Shown piece by piece: positions 1 to 5,684 of a stretch of DNA of 6,274 bases. This DNA is from Microbacteriaceae bacterium. Its GTDB lineage: Bacteria; Actinomycetota; Actinomycetes; Actinomycetales; Microbacteriaceae. A program made the translations under genes and the position numbers. The number at the start of each line of letters is the position of its first letter. The first letter of the stretch is position 1. Location of the stretch: the NCBI GenBank assembly GCA_030840185.1, contig JAUZFY010000145.1:1-6274 (forward strand). Direction: 5' to 3'. The notes beneath the pieces are model-generated. The model was not told the DNA's origin and did not search any database. It saw nothing but the letters and a program-made list of their open reading frames with translations.

Positions 1-2
1 CC

Positions 3-323
3 ATCCCCACCGCGGGCGGCACGCTGTGGAACGACAACTTCCTCATTCCGATCGGATCGCAAAAGAAGTCTGCGGCCGAGGAGTTGATCAACTACTACTA
101 CCAGCCGGAGGTCGCCGCAGAGGTCGCCGCCTGGGTGAACTACATCACCCCTGTTGTCGGAGCGAAGGAGGCGATGCAAAACATCGACCCGGCACTCGCC
201 GAAAATCAGCTCATTTTCCCGAACGAGCAGACGCTCTCCAAGGCGCGCGTCTTCCGCACTCTCTCGAGCGCGGAGGAGAGCAAGTACAACGCCGCCTTCC
301 AGGCCGTTCTGCTGGGCTCGTAG
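3..323 (+). CDS. potD: Polyamine ABC transporter substrate-binding protein, C-terminal part (5' end outside window)
   Basis: This is the last 106 residues of an extracytoplasmic spermidine/putrescine-binding lipoprotein of the PotD/PotF family. It captures the polyamine and delivers it to the PotB-PotC channel encoded just downstream. The fragment opens with a W-x-D motif (W at 27-29, D at 33-35). Exactly 38 residues after that Trp comes a Tyr in the motif NYITP. Trp255, Asp257 and Tyr293 of E. coli PotD, all polyamine contacts, have the same spacing (compared from memory). The rest is the helical C-terminal lobe, with the family-like segments LINYYYQPEVA and LIFPNEQTL. The signal peptide and N-terminal lobe are not in the window. 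The stop TAG shares its last base with the GTG start of potA. Whether putrescine or spermidine is preferred cannot be decided from this part; the symbol is assigned by family and context. Confidence 0.9.
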   Translation: MPTAGGTLWNDNFLIPIGSQKKSAAEELINYYYQPEVAAEVAAWVNYITPVVGAKEAMQNIDPALAENQLIFPNEQTLSKARVFRTLSSAEESKYNAAFQAVLLGS

Positions 324-1522
324 TGGCCACCGGAGCATTCGCCGAAGCGGGCGCGGACCTCGAGCTCGTCGGGGTGCACAAGCGGTTCCCCGGTTTTACG
401 GCGATCGAGGACCTGAGTCTCACCATTCCAGCCGGTTCGTTCTTCGCGCTGCTTGGGCCCTCAGGGTGCGGCAAGACCACGACTCTCCGCCTCGTCGCCG
501 GGCTGGAGGAGGCGACCGCCGGCCGGATCCTGATCGGCGGAAAGGACGTGACCGACACCAAGCCATTTCAGAGGCCGGTCAACACGGTCTTCCAGAGCTA
601 CGCGCTGTTCCCGCACATGTCGATCATCGAAAACGTGGCGTTCGGCCTCCGCCGGCGCAAGATCGCGGATGCCACGGCGAAGGCCCACGAGGCGCTCAGC
701 CTCGTCGAACTCGACCACCTCGCGACCCGGCGGCCGTCCCAACTCTCCGGCGGGCAACAGCAGCGGGTCGCGCTCGCGCGAGCGATCGTGAATCGGCCGG
801 CGCTTCTGCTTCTCGACGAGCCGCTCGGTGCACTCGACCTCAAGCTGCGGCGCCAGATGCAACTGGAACTGAAGTCCATCCAGGAGGAGGTCGGACTCAC
901 TTTCCTTCACGTCACCCACGACCAGGAGGAGGCCATGACGATGGCCGACACGGTCGCGGTCATGAACAAGGGGCAAATCGAGCAACTCGGCGCCCCCGAG
1001 GTTCTCTACGAGCTTCCGCGAACGGCGTTCGTCGCGAACTTCCTCGGCCAGTCCAATCTCTTCACCGGCCCGGTCGCCGATACGACGGCCGACAGCATCT
1101 CGGTGAACATCGCGGGAAGCAAGATCGTCGTGCCGAAGGCGCGGGCCAAGCGACACTCCGGGCAGGTCACGGTCGGTGTGCGACCGGAAAAACTGAGTCT
1201 GCATGTGACCGCCCCGGAGGAGGCGGCGGGAACCAATATTCTCGGGCCGGGTCGCGTCATCGACGTGTCGTTCAGCGGGGTGAGCAGTCAATACATCGTG
1301 GCCGTGCCCGGACTCGGCTCGATTATCGTCTTCGCCCAGAACATGGGGGCCGGTCCAATCGCCCCGGAGGGCGCCGAGACCTGGGTGTCGTGGAGGGTGG
1401 AGCACGGATTCGGTTTGGAGGACGAGGCGAGCGCCGCGCCGCGATTCACCGCAGACGACGATACAGCCACCATCGCCGAGCAGAAGAAACACGCCCTCAT
1501 GACGGAACTCGAGGAAGCCTAG
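323..1522 (+). CDS. potA: Spermidine/putrescine ABC transporter ATP-binding protein PotA
   Basis: This 399-residue cytoplasmic ATPase powers polyamine import. All ABC elements are visible: Walker A GPSGCGKTT (residues 45-53), Q-loop Gln91 in FQSYALFPH, signature LSGGQQQR (141-148), Walker B LLLLDE (161-166), D-loop GALD (169-172) and switch His199 in VTHDQEEA. A C-terminal TOBE-type regulatory domain follows from about residue 250, with the marker VGVRPEKL. The protein is slightly longer than E. coli PotA (378 residues), because of an acidic, probably disordered tail of about 34 residues. I chose the GTG at 323 because it overlaps the potD stop (TAGTG) and the protein then begins just before the usual LELVGVHKRF strand. 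The same frame is open back to base 26, but that stretch only overlaps the well-supported potD frame. There is no strong Shine-Dalgarno sequence, so translation probably depends on re-initiation after potD. Confidence 0.95.
   Translation: MATGAFAEAGADLELVGVHKRFPGFTAIEDLSLTIPAGSFFALLGPSGCGKTTTLRLVAGLEEATAGRILIGGKDVTDTKPFQRPVNTVFQSYALFPHMSIIENVAFGLRRRKIADATAKAHEALSLVELDHLATRRPSQLSGGQQQRVALARAIVNRPALLLLDEPLGALDLKLRRQMQLELKSIQEEVGLTFLHVTHDQEEAMTMADTVAVMNKGQIEQLGAPEVLYELPRTAFVANFLGQSNLFTGPVADTTADSISVNIAGSKIVVPKARAKRHSGQVTVGVRPEKLSLHVTAPEEAAGTNILGPGRVIDVSFSGVSSQYIVAVPGLGSIIVFAQNMGAGPIAPEGAETWVSWRVEHGFGLEDEASAAPRFTADDDTATIAEQKKHALMTELEEA
1511..1516 (+). promoter_or_regulatory. Probable ribosome binding site of potB
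   Basis: GAGGAA lies inside the last codons of potA, 9 bases before the ATG at 1526. It is the best Shine-Dalgarno match near that start. It supports the ATG as the potB start in the three-base gap after the potA stop. Confidence 0.55.
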
Positions 1523-1525
1523 GGC

Positions 1526-2437
1526 ATGGCTTTCTCCGCATTCGCGACCGGTACGGCACGGGAGCAGGTGCCGCGCCGCAAGAGCCGCGTCGCGCTCCTG
1601 CTGCTGATGCCGGGCATCCTCTACCTGGTGCTGTTCTTCCTGGTTCCGCTCGTCTCTCTCGTCATCACCTCCCTCCAGGCGCCATCAACGTTCGGGGACG
1701 TCGGGTCGTACCAGACAGCCTTCGACTGGAACAACTACGTGGTCTCGATCACGCAGTACGGCGACCAGATCGTCCGCTCGTTCTTCTACGCGGTGCTCGC
1801 AACGGTGTTCGCCCTGCTGTTCAGCTATCCGCTGGCCTACTTCATCGGGGTGACGGCCCGCCGCTGGCCGCTGCTGCAGAACCTCATGCTGGTGCTCGTG
1901 ATTGCGCCGTTCTTCATCAGCTTCCTGTTGCGAACACTCGCCTGGAAGTCGCTGCTTTCGGACGAGTCCGGGTTCGTCACCGGGCTCAAGGCGCTTTCGC
2001 TGCTTGCCCCGGATGCGCACGTCACCGGCACGCCGGTCGCCGTCGTCTTCGGACTCACCTACAACTTCATCCCGTTCATGACTCTCCCGCTGTACGCGGC
2101 GCTCGAGCGACTCGATACTCAGTACCTCGAGGCCGGAAGCGACCTGTACGCCCGCCCGTCCACCGTCTTTCGCAAGGTGACGATCCCGCTATCGATGCCG
2201 GGGATCGTCTCCGGCGTGCTGCTCACCTTCATCCCCGCCGCCGGCGACTATGTCAACGCCAGTCGCGAATTCCTCGGCGGGACGGGCACCGCCATGATGG
2301 GAAACGTCATCGAGAGCAACTTCCTCATCCTGCTCAACTACCCGGCGGCTGCGTCGCTTTCCATCATCCTCATGGTGGTCATCCTCGCGATAGTCACCGT
2401 GTACGTCCGCCGCAGCGGAACGGAGGACCTGCTGTGA
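1526..2437 (+). CDS. potB: Polyamine ABC transporter permease PotB
   Basis: This 303-residue inner-membrane permease forms one half of the polyamine channel with PotC. Six hydrophobic segments are visible, at about residues 22-49, 86-108, 116-135, 170-190, 223-243 and 273-294. After the fourth comes the EAA loop that docks on PotA (EAGSDLYARPSTVFRKVTIP, 202-221), with its invariant Gly at 204. The segment FIPAAGDYV after the EAA loop is typical of PotB rather than PotC. The length is close to the family norm, and a short basic cytoplasmic head (RRKSR) precedes the first membrane segment. The ATG lies three bases after the potA stop and has a GAGGAA ribosome site. The 3' end overlaps potC by four bases. 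There are no frameshifts or missing motifs. Confidence 0.94.
   Translation: MAFSAFATGTAREQVPRRKSRVALLLLMPGILYLVLFFLVPLVSLVITSLQAPSTFGDVGSYQTAFDWNNYVVSITQYGDQIVRSFFYAVLATVFALLFSYPLAYFIGVTARRWPLLQNLMLVLVIAPFFISFLLRTLAWKSLLSDESGFVTGLKALSLLAPDAHVTGTPVAVVFGLTYNFIPFMTLPLYAALERLDTQYLEAGSDLYARPSTVFRKVTIPLSMPGIVSGVLLTFIPAAGDYVNASREFLGGTGTAMMGNVIESNFLILLNYPAAASLSIILMVVILAIVTVYVRRSGTEDLL
2422..2426 (+). promoter_or_regulatory. Ribosome binding site of potC
   Basis: GGAGG lies within the last codons of potB, 7 bases before the GTG at 2434. It is a strong Shine-Dalgarno match at ideal spacing. It favours the GTG at 2434 (in the GTGA overlap) over the second in-frame GTG at 2440. Confidence 0.65.
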
Positions 2438-3303
2438 CCGTGCAGGAGGGGCTCGTCATCGCGACCGCGGTCGATGCACCGCAACCGCCCCGCCCCCGCC
2501 GGGCGCGGTTCAGCCTGGGAAGCTGGCTGCTGCCGGTCTACACGGCGCTCGCCCTGATCTTCCTGCTCATCCCCATCGCGTACACCTTCGTGTTTTCATT
2601 CAACAACTCGCTGAAGTCCAACATCTCGTGGCGCGGGTTCACCCTCGACAACTGGACCAACGTCTGCAATGCGCAAGACGTCTGTGCGGCGTTCGGCAAC
2701 AGCATCCTGATCGGTGTCGTCGCGACCGTGGTGGCAACGGCGCTCGGGACCGCCATTGCGATAGCGCTCGTGCGCTACCGGTTCCGTTTCCGGTCCGCGA
2801 TCAGCCTGCTGCTCTTCCTCCCGATGGCCACCCCGGAGGTTGTGCTCGGTGCCGGTCTCGCCTCCGAGTTCCTCGGAGCCGGAGTGCAGAAGGGGATCGG
2901 CACGATCATCATCGCCCACATCATGTTCTGCATCAGCTTCGTGGTGGTCACGGTCAAGGCGCGGGTTTCCAGCCTCGATCCCGCCCTCGAAGAGGCCGGG
3001 CGGGACCTGTATGGCTCGCCTGCCCAGGTATTCTGGCGGATCACGTTCCCGCTTCTGCTCCCCGGCATCATTGCCGCGGCCCTACTCTCGTTCGCGTTGA
3101 GCTTCGACGACTTCATCATCACGAGCTTCAATTCCGGTCCGACCACCACGTTTCCCAAGTTCGTGTACATTTCCGCGGCTCGCGGGATCCCCGCAGAGGC
3201 GAATGTCATCGCGTCGGCGGTCTTCCTGCTCGCGATTGTTCTTGTCATCAGCCAGCAGGTCACCGCCGCATCGCGGCGCAAGCGGCTGTCGCGGGTCGGC
3301 TGA
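2434..3303 (+). CDS. potC: Polyamine ABC transporter permease PotC
   Basis: This 289-residue inner-membrane permease is the partner of PotB. Six membrane segments lie at about residues 32-55, 90-112, 121-143, 155-174, 207-227 and 256-274. The EAA loop (EAGRDLYGSPAQVFWRITFP, 187-206) contacts PotA. The motif SFDDFIITSF (223-232) is a hallmark of PotC. The proline- and arginine-rich head (residues 15-25, PQPPRPRR) is cytoplasmic. The first extracytoplasmic loop carries two cysteines (Cys78, Cys84) that could form a disulfide. I chose the GTG start at 2434 because it overlaps the potB stop as GTGA and follows a GGAGG box; starting at 2440 would only shorten the protein by two residues. The stop shares one base with the ATG of the aminotransferase gene that follows. 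Confidence 0.94.
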   Translation: MTVQEGLVIATAVDAPQPPRPRRARFSLGSWLLPVYTALALIFLLIPIAYTFVFSFNNSLKSNISWRGFTLDNWTNVCNAQDVCAAFGNSILIGVVATVVATALGTAIAIALVRYRFRFRSAISLLLFLPMATPEVVLGAGLASEFLGAGVQKGIGTIIIAHIMFCISFVVVTVKARVSSLDPALEEAGRDLYGSPAQVFWRITFPLLLPGIIAAALLSFALSFDDFIITSFNSGPTTTFPKFVYISAARGIPAEANVIASAVFLLAIVLVISQQVTAASRRKRLSRVG

Positions 3304-4658
3304 TGGCCTACCCCGACCGGGAGAGACTCGACGAGGTCTGGCGAATCGAAACGGAGACGTTCACCGCGGCGCGGCCGCGCTCGCGCGAACTCTTCACCGC
3401 GGCGACGCCGCATCTTCCCGACGGCGTTCCGATGTTGTGGATGGCGAAGTGGCCCGGGCCCTGGCCCGTCTACGTGGAGAGCGCGGCCGGTTCGCACTTT
3501 CGGGATGTCGACGGCATCGACCACGTCGACCTGTGTCTCGGCGACACCGGGGCGATGTGCGGGCACGCGCCACCGGCCTCCGTCGCCGCGATTTCGGCCC
3601 AGCTGTCTCGCGGCTCGACCTTCATGCTTCCCACCGCGGATGCCGCGGCCGCCGCCGAACTACTTGCCGAGCGATTCGGGGTGCCGAGCTGGCAATTCAG
3701 CCTCTCGGCCACGGACGCGAACCGCAGCCTCATCCGCTACGCAAGGCAGGTGACCGGCCGGCGCAAGATCGTGGTCCACGACTTCTGCTACCACGGCACC
3801 GTCGACGAGGCGTACGCGACCCTCGATGAGACCGGCGCTGTGGTCGAGAGGCGGGGCACGATCGGGGCGCCGGTTCCGCCGTCGCTCACGACCGAGGTCG
3901 TGCCGTTCAACGATGTGCCAGCCCTCGAGCGGGCATTCGCGACCGGCGAGATCGCGGCGATGCTCATCGAACCGGCGCTCACGAACATCGGAATCGTGCT
4001 GCCCGATCCGGGTTATCACGAGGCGGTTCGCTCGCTCTGCACCCGGTACGGCGTGATCCTGATCATCGACGAGACGCACACCCTGTGCGCTGGTCCCGGG
4101 GGCATGATTGCCCGCGACGGGCTCGACCCCGACGCCGTCGTGGTCGGAAAGAGCATCGGCGGGGGGATACCGGCCGCGGCTTACGGGATGACGGCGAGTT
4201 TCGCCGCCCTCGTGCGCGCATCGCTGCACCTCGAGGACATCGACGTCGGGGGAGTCGGCGGTACCCTCGCAGGAAACGCGCTCTCGCTCGCCGGAATCCG
4301 GGCGACTCTCGGCGAGGTGCTCACGGCCGACAGCTTCGCCGGGATGATCGACCGCGCCACCGAGTGGACCGTCGGGGTACAGGCGGCGCTCGACGAGTTC
4401 GCCGTGCCGTGGCAGGTCACCCAACTCGGCGCGCGATCGGAGTACAGCTTCCGGGCGACCCCACCTCACGACGGAGCCGAAGCCGCGGCGGCGGATGACT
4501 TCGAGCTGCAGCAGTTCCTGCACCTGCATGCCCTGAACCGCGGCATCCTGATCACGCCGTTCCACAACATGGCGCTCATGGCGCCGACGACGACCGCGGC
4601 GGACGTGGAACGGCACACCGCCGCGTTCCGCGAGGCAATCGTTGCGCTGTACGCCTGA
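3303..4658 (+). CDS. Class III PLP-dependent aminotransferase, substrate unassigned (glutamate-1-semialdehyde-aminomutase-like group)
   Basis: This 451-residue protein has the fold type I, class III transaminase layout. The N-terminal region has FRDVDGIDHVDL and then GDTGAMCGHAPP. The phosphate-cradle motif SATDAN is at residues 135-140, the PLP-stacking aromatic is Tyr163 (CYHGT), Asp256 in IIDETHT would pair with the pyridine nitrogen, and Lys283 in VVGKSIGGG is the Schiff-base lysine. Thr321 in GGTLAGN is the phosphate contact from the partner subunit. The Asp-Lys gap of 27 residues is normal for the class. The architecture looks closer to the HemL-like branch than to GabT. The usual S-G-T-E-A motif reads S-A-T-D-A here, and nothing nearby suggests haem synthesis. 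The ATG overlaps the potC stop (TGATG), so it is translated with the transporter and probably acts on an imported amine or a product of it. An amino donor such as a diamine or beta-amino acid is an inference. The family is sure; the substrate is not. Confidence 0.88.
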   Translation: MAYPDRERLDEVWRIETETFTAARPRSRELFTAATPHLPDGVPMLWMAKWPGPWPVYVESAAGSHFRDVDGIDHVDLCLGDTGAMCGHAPPASVAAISAQLSRGSTFMLPTADAAAAAELLAERFGVPSWQFSLSATDANRSLIRYARQVTGRRKIVVHDFCYHGTVDEAYATLDETGAVVERRGTIGAPVPPSLTTEVVPFNDVPALERAFATGEIAAMLIEPALTNIGIVLPDPGYHEAVRSLCTRYGVILIIDETHTLCAGPGGMIARDGLDPDAVVVGKSIGGGIPAAAYGMTASFAALVRASLHLEDIDVGGVGGTLAGNALSLAGIRATLGEVLTADSFAGMIDRATEWTVGVQAALDEFAVPWQVTQLGARSEYSFRATPPHDGAEAAAADDFELQQFLHLHALNRGILITPFHNMALMAPTTTAADVERHTAAFREAIVALYA

Positions 4659-4671
4659 GCCGGCGACCGGC
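4659..4671 (+). terminator. Small hairpin in the convergent intergenic junction, possible weak terminator
   Basis: Directly after the aminotransferase stop codon, GCCGG-CGA-CCGGC can form a perfect five-base-pair G/C stem with a three-base loop. It works in either orientation, so it could serve both converging units. No T-run follows on either strand and the stem is short, so it is not a convincing intrinsic terminator. The rest of the 54-base junction (to 4712) shows only short G/C palindromes such as GGGCCC. Confidence 0.25.
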
Positions 4672-4712
4672 GCGTTCGCTCGGGCCCTCGTTTCGCGTTT
4701 GGTCCTCCGCGG

Positions 4713-5684
4713 TCAGCCCTGAGTCACAAGCTCAGACGCGCGGATGGTTCCCACCGGCACACCCCCGCCGAGCACGCGTTCGGTGGTCAGGCCGGCAACC
4801 CGCGCTGCGTCGTCCTCGGAAATGACGCCGACCGAAGCGAGCAGCCGAAGCGCGACGAGCGTGGTCGCCCGATTACTTCCATCCACCATCTTGAGGGCGA
4901 CCGCGGCGCGGCCCGGGGCGGCCATGATGATGACGCCCTCCGCGCCGCCCTTGGTCACGAGCCCCAACTGTTCGGCGACGACGGTGTTCGCCCTGCCCGG
5001 GCCGTCGATGGCCCAGGGGTCACCGAGGATCGCTCTGACGAGACGGGCGGCCTCACCATCGGTCGAGGAGCAGGCGTTGGCGACGCCGGTCGCGAGCCCG
5101 CGCAGCGTCGTCGCGAAGACCGGCGCGCCACAGCCGTCGACACCGATCCGGCCGATCGGCTCGCCGATGAACTCCTCGACCGTCGACCGGATGAGTTGTT
5201 GAAGCGGGTGGTCTCGCTCGAGATAGGTGTCGGTCGGCCAGCCGTTGTGCACGCAAGCGAGCAGGAATGCGGCGTGCTTGCCGGAGCAATTCATCGTGAC
5301 TCGCGACGGGGCGGCGGCCGCGTGCCGAGAGGCGGAATCCAGCGGCCAGTCGATCGGGCACTGCAGCGCGTTCTCGTCAAGGCCGGCACGGTCGAGCACC
5401 GACCGCACGACGGCGACGTGCGCCGGTGTGCCGGCGTGACTCGCGGTCGCGAGAACCAGCTGAGCTCCTTCGAGGGAGACTCCGGAGCGAAGCACCGCGA
5501 TTGCCTGGAACAGCTTCAGGGAAGATCGGCCGTAGACGAGTGCCGACCCGTCACCGAGCTCGCGAAGCACCGAGCCGTCGGGGGAGACGACGACGGCGGC
5601 TCCGAGGTGGCGGGACTCATCGAGCCCCGACCGCTCGAGGATTGCGAGTTCGACGACTCCGGCCCGGTCGAGGGGGTGGCTCAC
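4713..5684 (-). CDS. Asparaginase, Rhizobium etli AnsA / asparaginase II type (PF06089)
   Basis: This 323-residue amidohydrolase of the class 3 asparaginase family hydrolyses L-asparagine to aspartate and ammonia in characterised members. It has no signal peptide and is probably cytosolic. The serine/lysine active site is visible: SSLK at residues 54-57 (the S-x-x-K pair matching Ser48/Lys51 of the R. etli enzyme ReAV, from memory), SHAG at 82-85 and Lys265 in ALKMVDGSNRA. The metal-site residues are also present: Cys133 and Lys136 in NCSGKH and Cys185 in GVDGCGAP. It is somewhat shorter than ReAV (about 367 residues), with no catalytic motif lost. The GTG start overlaps the gabT stop (GTGA) and lacks a clear Shine-Dalgarno sequence, implying translational coupling. 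Its pairing with gabT beside a polyamine importer makes another amide, for example a gamma-glutamyl amine, a possible substrate; this is inference. Confidence 0.92.
   Translation of the reverse strand: MSHPLDRAGVVELAILERSGLDESRHLGAAVVVSPDGSVLRELGDGSALVYGRSSLKLFQAIAVLRSGVSLEGAQLVLATASHAGTPAHVAVVRSVLDRAGLDENALQCPIDWPLDSASRHAAAAPSRVTMNCSGKHAAFLLACVHNGWPTDTYLERDHPLQQLIRSTVEEFIGEPIGRIGVDGCGAPVFATTLRGLATGVANACSSTDGEAARLVRAILGDPWAIDGPGRANTVVAEQLGLVTKGGAEGVIIMAAPGRAAVALKMVDGSNRATTLVALRLLASVGVISEDDAARVAGLTTERVLGGGVPVGTIRASELVTQG

Noticed and set aside
26..322. N-terminal extension of the PotA reading frame back to base 26
   Set aside because: It overlaps the clearly coding potD frame, its translation is Arg/Gly-rich with no recognisable domain, and the GTG at 323 gives a normal PotA N-terminus.
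461..1492. 343-residue antisense open frame over potA
   Set aside because: It is rich in Arg, Asp and His, has no recognisable domain, and is fully antisense to a gene with every ABC motif; typical of high-G+C antisense shadows.
154..2433. Long open frame upstream of potC in the same frame (giving an apparent 1049-residue protein)
   Set aside because: This stretch lies out of frame over potA and potB and reads as Arg/Pro-rich high-G+C shadow. Only the part from 2434 has PotC features.
2628..3302. Upstream extension of the aminotransferase frame
   Set aside because: It is a shadow of potC. The class III N-terminal helix begins right at the ATG at 3303.
3432..3446. Alternative later ATG starts (MLWMAKW) for the aminotransferase
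   Set aside because: They would remove the N-terminal helical segment that class III enzymes usually have, and would break the TGATG coupling with potC.
3660..4616. 318-residue antisense open frame over the aminotransferase gene
   Set aside because: It is Arg-rich, low-complexity and motif-free, mirroring the codon bias of the real gene on the plus strand.
3303..4658. Annotation as hemL (glutamate-1-semialdehyde 2,1-aminomutase)
   Set aside because: The similarity is only at the branch level. The SGTEA motif is altered to SATDA and the gene sits in a polyamine transport operon with no haem-synthesis genes.
4744..5202. 152-residue plus-strand frame over the asparaginase gene
   Set aside because: It is Ser/Pro/Ala/Thr-rich with no domain and antisense to a gene whose catalytic motifs are intact.
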